A DNA stretch of 64,000 nt from Chlorocebus sabaeus (Eukaryota; Chordata; Mammalia; Primates; Cercopithecidae), in contig NC_132915.1 of assembly GCF_047675955.1 (NCBI RefSeq), positions 51,102,026 to 51,166,025 of the forward strand, given 5' to 3'. Positions within the stretch are counted from its first letter, which is position 1; every line of letters begins with the position of its first letter. Positions 11,992 to 23,077 of this stretch are shown piece by piece. A program made the position numbers and the translations under genes. Below the pieces are notes generated by a model that did not search any database, was not told the DNA's origin, and saw nothing but the letters and a program-made list of their open reading frames with translations.

Positions 11992-11997
11992 AATAAA
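11992..11997 (+). terminator. MTAP: Candidate poly(A) signal AATAAA (distal)
   Basis: Canonical hexamer in TTTTTAATAAAGTGG, followed by T-rich sequence. An alternative 3' end for MTAP mRNA. Confidence 0.4.
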
Positions 11998-12000
11998 GTG

Positions 12001-13472
12001 GAAGCTTGCTTTTTTAACTTTTTTATTGTTAATTTTATAAAAATGGCTTTTTGTTTTCTTCAGGTTTTTATCATGGGGAGATATTTTTCCTCAGAATTAT
12101 TTTCTTTTCACTGTAGACTATTACAGGATACTTAAGGATCAGGATACAGAACCTTTTATTTAAAGAGTTTGTAAAGTCAATGTGTTTGTTTTTGTCTGTG
12201 AGATTGACTTCAAGATAATAAGCTGCTGATTGTAAACAAAACAGTTACTCTCCAGTATTAATCTGAGTCATTAGTGTGAGCCATTTGGGTCAAGTATGAT
12301 TATGACCCTTGGATTCCCTCATGTAGTATTAAATTTCAACTCTGGTTATCCATTAGCAATCCGTAGAGAACTTAATGAACCTGAACCCAGGCTTCTCTAG
12401 CTCTGTAACCTGTGATTGTTTTTGCTACAATATGATACATAGATGATACCTTACTTTTCCTCATTCTTAGTAGGTGTCTGAACATCAGGGCAAAAATATG
12501 GGCATTTTTCCTGCTGTGTTCAGAAAGTACAGTTCTCTCCAACTTGCAAAGGTACTTTTCTTGATTAAATAGCCTTCTCTAGCAACATCATTTTCAGACT
12601 AACCAAATGAATGCAGTATACTCTTTTCTTTCACCCAATCATTCACGCCTTACGCAAAGCCAATATGATTTTCCTCATACCTTATGCTTGAGGATATTGT
12701 TGAAGAACACTTCCTGGAACACTTCTCACTTGTGATGCTGTACTAGTTTTTTTTTTAATTATTATTTAAGCTAGTATATTAAGTGAACACCATTGTCAGT
12801 TGTGAGCATTTTGGTTTCCCCAAAGGATGAATGGTGAGCATCATGAGAAGCTGTAGTTTAGTGACTTAGCCCTTACTGATTAATAGATTTGCATGTACAT
12901 AGAAGTCTTTGTTGGCATTATAATCTGCTGTTGTGTTTGGCATTGATTTTCATGGTTTTGAGAATGACATCTTGGCCCTGTGGTCCCCGAGGGTCATGGT
13001 CCTTATGACCTGTACCCTGTTCACTGCCCCCTTCATTAGCATGAGTCGCTGTGCAGGGCCAGAGGTAGCTACCATGGCTTGTTTCAAGGAAGAAAACTCC
13101 GGGACAGTGGCACCCTCAGGAGCAGAGGACAGCGAACTTCCTTGAAGAGGGAGTGACTAAGATGACCCCCAACCTGCCCTGAGCCAGCCACCCTGCAAGT
13201 GCCATGTGAGCCTGCTCTGGCATCCACAGGATGCTCCTGGAGCCTCTTCTCTGGCTGTTACTTCAGGGGCATGGTTGTGGCCACAGCAACACCTATTTTC
13301 CAAATAATTATTCATTCTTGTGACAGTGGCCTGAACATGTTTTTAATTTTCTCAACAAGCATTTAGCCGGCACTTATCCAGTGAAACAATTTGATAAGGT
13401 TTCGAGGAGCATCTGCTGGGTTAGGAAGTCACGGACTGAGGAGTTTGTGCCACAATTTCTAGAGTGCCTCCT
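12001..13472. other. Gene-free stretch after MTAP
   Basis: No exon, RNA gene or clear interspersed repeat recognised. 12930-13260 is less AT-rich than its surroundings and may be an ancient repeat or a conserved non-coding block. Its 70-codon ORF has no recognisable protein features. Confidence 0.5.
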
Positions 13473-13843
13473 TGATGTGTTTTGGCTGTGTCCCCACCCA
13501 AATATCATCTTGAATTGTAGTTCCCATAATCCCCACATGTTGTGGGAGGGACCCAGTGGGAGGTAGTTGAATCATGGGGGTGGTTACCCCCATGCTGCTG
13601 TTTTCATGATAATGAGTTCTCACAAGACCTGTTGGTTTTATAAGGGGCTTTTCCCCCTTTTGCTCAGCACTTCTTCCTGCCATCATGTGAAGAAGGACGT
13701 GTTTGTTTTGCCTTCCACCAAGGTTGTAAGTTTCCTGAGGCTTTCCCAGCCATGTGGAACTGTGAGTTAATTAAACCTCTTTCCATTATAAATTACCCAG
13801 TCTTGGGTAGTCCTTTACAGCAGTGTGAGAACAGACTAATACA
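13473..13843 (+). mobile_element. MST-type MaLR solitary LTR with perfect 5-bp target duplication
   Basis: A 371-bp LTR from TGATGTGTTTTGGCTGTGTC to AACAGACTAATACA. The 5-bp target duplication CTCCT is perfect at 13468-13472 and 13844-13848, so both termini are preserved. It is a solitary LTR left by recombination of an ERVL-MaLR element. Confidence 0.93.
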
Positions 13844-14199
13844 CTCCTCAAATGTTTTGAAGATTGTTGCACCTTGGAACACCAGTGTGCATGGAATCCG
13901 GCTCAATATATGTATTGGCCCAGCAAGGCAAAGAACTGAAGTTTCAACATGGAAGAACCTGTGTTGTCCTCATAATAGTATAGAATAATTCAAGATAGGC
14001 AAGAAGGACAGCAGTGAATGAAGACCGTGGAAGAAAAAAAGGAATGCCAAAGATAGAGGAAATCTACCAAGACTAGTCGGGTAGTCCAGAGGAAGCCATT
14101 TCAGGGCCTGTTGCCAGCTATGCCTTTGAGAACCTTGGGATCCAGAAGAATGAGGGGAATTTCTTCAGAAAGACAATTTCAGCGTGCATTATTTCTTTG
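13844..14199. other. Unassigned intergenic sequence
   Basis: About 350 bp between the MST LTR and the L1 fragment. Nothing recognised. Confidence 0.5.
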
Positions 14200-16245
14200 T
14201 TTTGGAGATTCACTCATGTTGTTGCATGCATCTCTAGCTTGTGCCCTTTTGTGCCTAGTAGTATTCTGTCATATGCCTATCTTACAATTTGATTATCTGT
14301 TCACCTGTTGATGAATGTTTGAATTGTTTCCATTTGAGGAATTTTACAAATAAAGCTGCTATAAGCATGAAATTACAAGTCTTTTTGTGAACATATTTTC
14401 ACTTGTGCAAATGCCTACACTCCCACCAGTAATTTTTTTTTTTTTTTTTTTTTTTTTTTGAGACAGAGTCTCGCTCTGTCGCCCAGGTTGGAGTGCAGTG
14501 GCCGGATCTTGGCTCACTGCAAGCTCCGCCTCCTGGGTTTACGCCATTCTCCTGCCTCAGCCTCCCGAGTAGCTGGGACTACAGGCACCCGCCACCTCAC
14601 CCAGCTAATTTTTTTGTATTTTTTAGTAGAGACGGGGTTTCACAGTCCCACCAGTAATTTACAAGAATTCTTGACAAAGCTTGGTATTGTCAGCGTTTTT
14701 AATTTTAGCCATTCTGTTGGGTCTATTTTGATATCTCACTGTGGTTTTGATTTGCATTTTTCTGATTGAAAATGTTGAACTTCTTTTCATGTGCTTATTG
14801 GCCATTCACATATTTTGTGAACTATCTGTACAAATATTTTTATTTAAAAATTAGATTGTTTTGCTTTATTATTGAATTGTAAGAATTGTTTATTCTGGAT
14901 ATACTCTTTTTCAGATATATGTATTGTGACTATTCTTAGTCTTTAGCTTGCCCTTTCATTTTCTTAATGATATCTTTCAAAGAACAAGTGTTTCATTTTG
15001 ACGAAGCCTAGTTTATCAGATTTTTTTTATGGTTGGTACTTTTTGTGTATTCCAAGAAATCTTTGCCTACTGATTGAATTACATGTGTGCCCTTGTCAAA
15101 ATCAATTTACCGTTTAACTATGGATCTGGATGATCTATTTATGTCATTTATCTGTGTCTCTTCTTATGCCAATACTCTACTGTCTTGATTATTGTGGCTT
15201 TATGGTGTCTTGAAATTAAGTATTGTTAAGCCCTGCAGTCTTTTCCAAGATTGTTTTGGCTATCAGGTTGTTTCTTTATAAAGTTTATATTAAGCTTGTC
15301 CATTTTTCTTTAAGAAAAAAATCTGCTGGAATTGCTATTGGGATTGCACTGAATTTTTAGGTCGATTTGGGAAGAATTTACAATATTGAACCTTTCAATC
15401 CATGAACATGGTATGTTTCTGCAGTTATTTGGGTCTTTTAAAATTTAAAATTTATCTCAGCAATGTTTTGTAATTTTAGTGAAGAAGTCTTGTATATCTT
15501 TTGTTAAATGTATTCCTAAATATTTTGTGGAAATGTTATTGTAAATAGTACTTTAATTTCATTTTTAAGTTTATTGCTGGTATACAGAAATACTTTTTTT
15601 ATATTGACTTTATATTCTGTAATCTTATTAAATTCAGTTAGTTCATTAGTAGTTCTTATTTTTATTTTATTGCAAGTGCCTTAGGGATACCTTGTGTACA
15701 CAATCATTTCATATATGATTAACAACAGTTTACTTCTTCTTTCCAGTCTTTACCTTTTATTTCTTTTTGCTTTGTTGTATTGGCTAGGACCTTCAACCTA
15801 ATGTTGAATAGAAGTGGTGTGAATAGTTATTCTTGTCTTACTCTCAACAGCAGGGGACAGCGTCTAGTTTTTCACTATTAAAATATGTTAGCTATAAGTT
15901 TTTTCTGTTTCATGTTTTTATCAGATTGAAGATCTCTTTTATTCCCATTTTGCCAAGAGTCGTGAACGCGCATTGAATTTCGCCAAGTACTTTTTCCTGC
16001 ATCTACTGAAAAAATCTTGATTTTTTTCTTTTATTTCGTTAATGTAGATTCTTTAATGTTAAACTGATCTTGCATTCCTGGTACAAACCTTACTTAGTCA
16101 TGGTATGTTATCCCTTTTATATAATGCTGGATTTGGTTTGCAAATATTTTGTTTGATTTTTACATCTATGCTCATGAGACAGATTGGTCTGTGATTTTCC
16201 TTTCTTGTAAGTCTTGTCAGGTGTCAGGGCTTGGTTAATTTTGAC
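14200..16245 (-). mobile_element. L1 (older, L1M-like) fragment, antisense, split by AluYR
   Basis: Antisense ORF2 sequence runs from the 3' part of ORF2 (left) toward the reverse transcriptase and endonuclease-proximal part (right), for example CTCACTGTGGTTTTGATTTG and CCAAGATTGTTTTGGCTAT. Many stops on both strands. It is interrupted by an AluYR at 14436-14645. Confidence 0.85.
14421..14660 (-). mobile_element. 5'-truncated AluYR with 15-bp target duplications
   Basis: The Alu body at 14436-14645 (antisense) starts with poly(T) and breaks off within the left monomer after GACGGGGTTTCACA. Perfect 15-bp duplications TCCCACCAGTAATTT lie at 14421-14435 and 14646-14660. It contains the AluYR-type GGCCGGATCTTGGCTCACTG block. 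A young 5'-truncated insertion into an older L1. Confidence 0.93.
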
Positions 16246-17365
16246 ATTTACAAACATATATTTTTAACATAAAAATAAACTTAAAAAAAAGATGACAGCC
16301 TGAATTGTTTATATACAGAATGTTAACCAAAAAGATTGAAAAAGGCTGGAACAGCAGGTTACATTTGATACCTAAAAGTATTTTGCAGATATAAGTGCAT
16401 CTTGGAACTGTTATAGGCAAAAGCTTGGGAATGACTAAAATTCTCAGGGTCATAGGATGTTCTGAATAAACTAAGGTACATCAAATCAAATAAGTAATGT
16501 AAAGTTGTCAAAAAGAATAGATATCTGTTTATGCACCAGTATGGAACAATGTTCATGACAAAAGTGGAAATCAAAAATACATAGAGTAAAGTAAGTATAA
16601 GTTTGTGGTGATGTATAGATAGGATGTTTATATTTCCCGAAAGTTTCTGGAAAGAAACTTATTGATAGATTCTGAGGGATGAATCAAGAGACTTAAACTG
16701 TCGACTTCATACCTTTCTATAGTGGTTGAATTTTTCACCGTAGGCAACTGTTCCTTTAATGTATATATTTTAAGGAGTGGATACTAGAGGAGACCTAGCT
16801 TCATAGCAGTTCATGTAACATGAGATAAAATATATGATTCTTGGCCTTAACTTATGATAGGTTATGCTTGGGGCACTGTATCCAGTTCTGGGCACCATGC
16901 TTTCAGGAGGATGACTATCTAAAAGGCACCAAGAGAAGGGTGAAGGGACTGAAAAAAACCGTGCCACATATGTAATACTTAAATGGGTTAAGTATATCTA
17001 ACTATTTAGGAGAAAGCCTTGAATGATAACTTTGTTTAGGGGCTGTCATTCTCTTACAGACATGTGCCTCCCTCACTGTTCTGTAAGCTTTTGTAAAGAC
17101 AGGAAGTTGTTTTTTTAACTCATCAGTTTAGGAGCCTCCTTTCCTTGTATTTAGCACAAGCTCAACAAATATTTGTGTGAATAAAAATCTGATTATATTT
17201 CTTTCCTACTTAAAACCCTTCATCAGCTCTCCCAAACACCTCCCCATTTTCACTTTCAGCAGGTAACTTTAGTTCCCTCTTCACGGACAGAACTGAAACA
17301 TCAGCAGCACACTTTCAAGACCCCCGCTCTGTTCTCTCCCAAACTGTTTTCCCTCTTGTTACCAT
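16246..17365. other. Unassigned intergenic sequence
   Basis: AT-rich DNA of 1.1 kb. No gene, RNA or clear repeat recognised. Confidence 0.5.
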
Positions 17366-17540
17366 CTGTGACAGTTCTTCTCAAATGGGAGCATGCATCA
17401 TCATCACCTGGAGGGCTTATTAAAACAGGTTGCATGGCGCCACCCCAGAGTTTCCGATTCAGGACTTCTGGGGCATGGCCTGATAATTTGCATTTCCAAC
17501 AAGTTCCAGATGATGCTGGTCCCATAGAACTACTGTCATA
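17366..17540. mobile_element. MER5A-like hAT DNA transposon remnant
   Basis: Carries the MER5A phrases CATCACCTGGAGGGCTTATT, AATTTGCATTTCCAACAAG and GATGATGCTGGTCCCATAG in the expected order and spacing. Non-autonomous hAT-Charlie element, ancient in mammals. Confidence 0.8.
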
Positions 17541-17789
17541 GGTGTTTCTCCCTAATCATTCTCTTATGCACCACCAGACCCCATGCTTCTCACCTAGTAA
17601 GGACATCAGTCTAGTAACTACCCCTTTCATAATCATTTTTCTCCTTATTATTGAATAATTCTTTCAGCACACAAATATGCTTATTTCTCCCATTGAATTC
17701 TTGACCCCAGTTCTATGTGCTGTCTCATTTTTAAGCTTTTCATTGGCATAAAGTCCCTTGAGTTGATTCTCCTGCCTGCAATTCCTCTT

Positions 17790-18990
17790 CTCCAGACTTT
17801 CCTTAGTCCTCTTCATTTCAGATTTTGCCAGTGCACCACCTTCAGCACCACCAAGATTCTCAAGGTCGCCGATTTACTAATTGTCAATTTTCACACTTAA
17901 CCCTTCATTTCCTATCAGCCGCATTTGATACACTTGACCCCTTCCTCTTTGGAAGCTTTCTTTACTTGACTTCCAAGGACACCACACTCTTGATTTTCTT
18001 CCTTCATTGATGGTTGTTGCTTCTTAGTCTCCTTTGCTGGTTTTTCCCTGATCTTTTAACGTTGCCTGCCCTAGGGCTCAATCCTTGGACTTCTCCATCT
18101 TCACTTGTTCCTTCGTGGTCACTCCTCAACTTCCCCTACACCTGCTTTCCCATCTCAGTCTAGCAGTTCCATCCTTCTAGTTCTTCAGACTAAAAACTTG
18201 AAGTCCTTGACTCTTCTTTTCAAAACCCACATTCAAACAAAAAATTTATTTACCATCCGAATGTGTCAAGATACTGACTATTCCTCACCACAGCTACTGC
18301 TTCCAACCTAGTCTGAGCCACTCTCATCTCACCTGGATACTGTAATAACCCCTAACAGATCCTGCGTCTACTTTTGCTCCCTAGATCAAGCAACCCAAGA
18401 GGCAGAATGATCTGCTCAAAATGCTATTTCACTTGTATTAAAATCCCACATCTTTATGATAGCCTATGAATCCTCATGTGATTTGCACTTGCCCTCCTGC
18501 CTCTCTGACTTCCTCTCACTACTGTCTTCTCGCTCACTCTGCTCCAGCCCTTTTCCAAAAACACACCAGGCCTCCTCCTGCCTTTAACATTAGAGTATTT
18601 GGTTTGTGTTCCTTCTACCTGGAAAACTCTCCCAGCAGATAACCACCTGGCATCACTACAGCACCTCCTTCAAATCTGTGCTCCAGAATCACCTTAGTGG
18701 GTCAACCCCAAATACCGTATTTTAACAGATGATAATACCCCTCACTCCGTGCCCAAAGTACTCCTAAGGACTCTTACAAGCACAACCTTTCAATTTTCCC
18801 ATAGCTCTTAACTTCTCCCTACATACTCTAGTATTTGTATATATTTGTTTATTGTTTTGTGACTCCCAACACACACAGTTCCTCCAAAATATAGAACCTC
18901 TGTGACAGCAGGAAACTTGTCATTTACTGATATCCCAAATGACCAGACTAGTGCTTGGGATTTAGTAGGCTTCCAGCCAATACTATCTTG
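17790..18990 (+). mobile_element. Long LINE-2 (L2) remnant, sense
   Basis: About 1.2 kb follows the L2 3' half in order: the reverse transcriptase region around 17930-18090 (CATTTGATACACTTGACCCC), a long pyrimidine-rich stretch near 18100-18300, AGTCTGAGCCACTCTCATCT near 18310, and the 3' end near 18810-18990 with TTGTTTATTGTTTTGTGACT and a GGATTTAGTAGGC-type tail. All frames carry stops. More L2-like text continues at 19020-19080 and 19830-20110 on the far side of a nested transposon. Confidence 0.75.
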
Positions 18991-19082
18991 AATGTACAGC
19001 TTCCCAATACATATGACTTGCAAAGCCCTGCATGTTCTGACTTACTCCAGCCTGTTTCTCACCTCCTACACCTCATGGCACT

Positions 19083-19830
19083 CTAAATCAGTGCTGTCTG
19101 ATAGAAATATGTGAGCCAATATGTAATTTTAAATTTTCTAGGAGCCATATTTACAAATTAAAAAACAGTTGAAATTATTTGTAATATATTTTAATATATC
19201 CAAAATGTTATGGAGACATGTAATATTTTAAAATTATGAAATGTTATATTCTTCAAATACTAAACCTTTGGAATCAGATATTTTAATACTAACAGTACAT
19301 CTCAATTCAGAGGTTAATTTTTTTTTTTTTTTTTTAGATGGAGTCTCTGTCTCCCAGGCTGGAGTGCAGTGGCGTGTTCTTGGCTTACTGCAACCTCCAC
19401 CTCCCGGGTTCAAGCAATTCTTCTGCCTCAGCCTCACGAGTAGCTGGGATCACAGGTGCCTGCCACCATGCCCAGCTAATTTTTGTATTTTTAGTAGAGA
19501 CAGGGTTTCACCATGTTGGCCAGGCTGGTCTCAAACTCCTAACCTCAAGTGATCCGCCAGCCTCGGTCTTACAAAGTGCTAGGATTACAGCCGTCAGCCA
19601 CCATGCCTGGCTATAAGGCTAAATTTTTATAAGAAATGTTCTATCTGTGTTTAAAATTCGTAAAATTTACTTTGAAAAAATAGACTCACATACCTAAGTT
19701 GTTCCAGTTATATTGTAGTGGCTATCAACTTTTAAATTTAACTTAATTAAAACTAAATAAAATTAATTTCATTTGCTCAGTTGCACTAGCTACATTTCAA
19801 GTGTTCAACAGCCACACTTGGCTAATGATG
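19083..19830. mobile_element. DNA transposon remnant (hAT-like, family uncertain) with nested Alu
   Basis: Starts CAGTGCTGTCTGATAGAAAT and on the other side of the Alu ends near CATTTCAAGTGTTCAACAGC CACACTTGGCT, the layout of a common mammalian hAT non-autonomous element. It interrupts L2-like sequence and is itself split by the antisense Alu at 19318-19613. The family name is not assigned. Confidence 0.55.
19318..19613 (-). mobile_element. Alu element (AluS-like), antisense
   Basis: Poly(T) followed by GATGGAGTCTCTGTCTCCCA through to CACCATGCCTGGC. Complete dimer with modest divergence. Confidence 0.92.
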
Positions 19831-20110
19831 TATTAGCACGACTCTTTGACTCCATCTCCAAGCAGGTCAGCCTCCTCCTTGTTTCTAGCCTTTTGTAAGT
19901 TGTCCCTCCACTTGGAAGACTCTTCTTTGCTCCACCATCATCTCTTTTTATCTGACTCACTGTCTGAATTAGCCCTTTCTCTGCACTTTGCAAACACCCT
20001 GCTCTGTTACGTTACTAGTCATACTGTATTATAATTGTCTGACTCATTGTCTGATGGTTCAGGAATTATTTCTACCTTGTTTACTTTTGTGTCCCCAGAC
20101 TCTTCAGACA

Positions 20111-20853
20111 GTACCTGTCATTTAAGAGATACTATGTGTATCTATATATATATACAACATATATATGTTAAATAAATTTATAAATCTATGAAATTTATGC
20201 CTATAGAAGTTTTAGCCATCCTTCTGTTTCCAACTCAAATTGCTTCTTCCCAGGATTCCTGTCAGAGCAGTCTACAGCAAATATTTCCTCTTTTATACTC
20301 CCAAACCACCGGGAGCTCATATTACTCATAGGCCATTTGTAATACATAATTTTACTATGTAAAATTCTACCTCCCCAGATAGTGAGCACTCCCTCGCAGG
20401 AGGAGTGTGAGTCTGGGGTCTGGCCCTCTCTTAACAGTTCATGCCTGGTAAGGATCATGGTGTCCTGGCATGACAGACACCAAAGTCCACATTTTCCAAG
20501 GGAATGAATGTTTATAAATACATTGGTTCCTTAACATTACTAGAGCCCTCTTCCTATTCTCTCCTCTTTTCCTAATTCATGCCCCCTTATTACCTTAACA
20601 GATGTGAGAGTTAATCAGGATGTAATTAAGTTGAAAAAGTACCTAGGATGGAAGGAATTTGGAATTCTGAATACTGTGTTTTAAGTTGGAAAAAAATTAT
20701 ATAAAATGTATTCTGTTGTCTTGACAGTTATTTACTTTGTTTTTTATCTTATAGTTTGTCTTCTTGAGACTGTAGGCTTCTATTAAATTGTGAACTAATT
20801 TAGATGCCACTCTTGAGGGCCTGACACATGATTTGCACTTAATGAACAGCTGC
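20111..20853. other. Unassigned intergenic sequence
   Basis: No gene or clear repeat recognised apart from a short TA-rich run near 20135-20170. Confidence 0.5.
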
Positions 20854-21208
20854 TGTGGTCTGAATTTCTGTGTCCTCATAAAATCCATATATTGAAATCT
20901 AATCTCCAATGCAATCGTTATCAAGAGGTAGAGCCTTTGGTGGTGATTAGGTCATGATAGTTTTTCCTTCATGAATGAGATTAGTTCATAAATGAGGCCT
21001 GAGGGAGCTCTTTTGCCCCTTCTGCCATGTGAAAACACGTCTAGAAGGTGGCATCTATGAAGTAGAGTGGGCCCTCATCAGACACTGAATCTGCTGGTGC
21101 CTTGATCTTGGACTTCTACCCCCCAGAACTGTAAGAAACAACTTTCTATTGTTTTTAAGTTACTCAGTCTAAGATATTTTGTTATAGCCACCCAAAAGGA
21201 CTAAAGAC
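20854..21208 (+). mobile_element. MLT1-type MaLR LTR, sense
   Basis: Starts TGTGGTCTGAATTTCTGTGT and ends near AAAAGGACTAAAGAC, with the internal phrases GAGGCCTGAGGGAGCTC and CCAGAACTGTAAGAAAC. These are typical of MLT1 LTRs. Confidence 0.75.
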
Positions 21209-22110
21209 CGCAATGTTCATTTTATCTCAATCAGCAATTTAAAAGGAACAGCTATAGAAGTTGAACAACAGTCATACTAACTGGATTCTAAGGAAGTTAT
21301 TTTTGAAAAAGTATAAATATCAAAATGAAAATGTTTCAGAATTCAGTATATAAGTGAAAAGGGGACCTGTTCTTGGTTTAATAAGCATTTTGTTGCAAAG
21401 CACTTTTTTTCAGAATAAAAAATAAAAACATTTGATGATTTCATTTAGGGAAGATTAACAGGAAATAGTGTTATCAAACTGTGCCCTCCGTTTTATAGAT
21501 GATTCAGTCTTAAAAACTCCACATATCGGAATGTGATGATGTGTTCATTAGCTGCTCTCTTTGACCTCACTTTAGTTTACAAATTCCCACCCCTTAGGAA
21601 TCAAGATTACAAGACTAAAGCAGTAAGTGATAGGAAAGTCAACTTCAAATGTATACAGAAATACAAAGATCAATATAGTGAACCCCTGTCTGCCACCCGG
21701 CTTCAAGAATTACTTCATAGACAATCTGTTTATTCTATAATCCCACTGACTATTCACCTCCGATGTTATTTTGAAGCATTTCTCATGTATGATTTCATCT
21801 ATGAATATTTCAGTGATACTATTAAAGGATAAATATTTGTAAGATAACCACAATACCACTAGCACACATAAAAAATAAAAATTTCTTAAGTCAGAAAATA
21901 GTATTCAAAATTTCAAATGTATTATAAATGCCATTTTTACATCTTGTTTATTTAAATCAGGATCCAAGTAGAGTCTGTACATTGCAATTGGTTAACACAT
22001 ATTTTGTGTTTCTTTTATTCTAGGCCATCTCTTTTAGTAAATGTCCTTGAATGTTCCTTAACTTGCTATATGTTCACGGACCATTTCCAGAGACTTTGAA
22101 TGGTTGTTTT
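21209..22110. other. Unassigned intergenic sequence
   Basis: About 900 bp without a recognised gene or clear repeat. The 99-codon ORF at 21533-21832 shows no recognisable domain. Confidence 0.5.
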
Positions 22111-23068
22111 AAAATAATTTTCACCCATTCTGTAGGTTGCCTGTTCACTCTGATGGTAGTTTCTTCTGTGCAGAAAAGAACTCTGGATTCAGTTCCCGGA
22201 AAGACTAGTGAAAATTATTTTTTAATTTTTCTTTTTGTAAAAAAAATTAAGTGCTGGGATACATATGCAGAACATGCAGGTTTTTTACGTAGATATACAC
22301 GTGCCATGGTGGTTTGCTGTACCCATCAACCCGTCATTCTACTTTAGGTATTTTTCCTAAGGCTATCCCTCCCCTAGCCCATGCCCCGACAGGCCCCAGT
22401 ATGTGATGTTCCCCTCCCCGTGTCCATGTGTTCTCATTGTTCAACTCCCACTTATGAGTGAGAACATGCAGTGTTTGGTTTTCTGTTCTTGTGTTAGTTT
22501 GCTGAGAATGATGATTTCCAGCTTCATGTCCCTGCAAAGGACATGAACTCATCCTTTTTTATGGCTGCATAGTATTCCATGGTGTATATGTACCACCTTT
22601 TCTTTATCAGGTCTATCATTGATGGACATCTGGGTTGGTTCCAAGTCTTTGCTATTGTGAATAGTGCCACAATAAACATACATGTGCATGTGTCTTTATA
22701 GTAGAATGATTTATAATCCTTTGGGTATATGACCAGTAATGGGATGGCTGGGTCAAATGGTATTTCTAGTTCTAGATCCTTGGGGAATCACCACACTGTA
22801 TTATTTCCTGACTTTTTAATGATAGCCATTCTAACTGGTATGAGATGGTATCTCATTGTGGTTTTGATTTGCGTTTCTCTAATGACCAGTGATGATGAGC
22901 TTTTTTTCATGTTTGTTGACTGCATAAATATTTTCTTTTGAGAAGTGTCTGTTCATATCCTTTGTCTACTTTTTGATGGGGTTGTTTGTTTTTTTCTTGT
23001 AAATTTGTTTAAGTTCCTTGTAGATTTTAGATATTAGCCCTTTGTCAGATGGATAGATTGCAAAAATT
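22111..23068 (-). mobile_element. L1PA-type 3' copy plus a displaced ORF2 piece, antisense
   Basis: 22212-23068 is an antisense L1 3' end (3' UTR, then ORF2 C-terminus: CCATGGTGTATATGTACCAC, ATGAGATGGTATCTCATTG) that stops at GATTGCAAAAAT. A separate antisense ORF2 piece at 22111-22175 (CCCATTCTGTAGGTTGCCTG) is the stretch that normally follows that stop point but here lies on the other side of the copy. Both are on the same strand. Confidence 0.8.
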
Positions 23069-23077
23069 GTTATTTTC

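Larger units (their letters stand above)
10759..12000 (+). other. MTAP: MTAP 3' untranslated region (end uncertain)
   Basis: The sequence after the stop codon (GTAGCATGACTGCCCAGGAG onward) has the character of the known MTAP mRNA tail and is free of recognisable interspersed repeats up to about 11.65 kb. Candidate poly(A) signals are AATAAA at 11036-11041 and 11992-11997. An A-rich stretch at 11650-11661 is genomic. Which site is used cannot be decided from sequence alone, and longer or downstream-spliced MTAP isoforms are possible. Confidence 0.7.

Noticed and set aside
12933..13145. 70-codon ORF in a less AT-rich block after MTAP
   Set aside because: No recognisable motif and no splice or promoter context. 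Possible non-coding conserved block, but not a supported gene.
21533..21832. 99-codon plus-strand ORF
   Set aside because: Composition and content resemble random AT-rich intergenic DNA; no domain seen.
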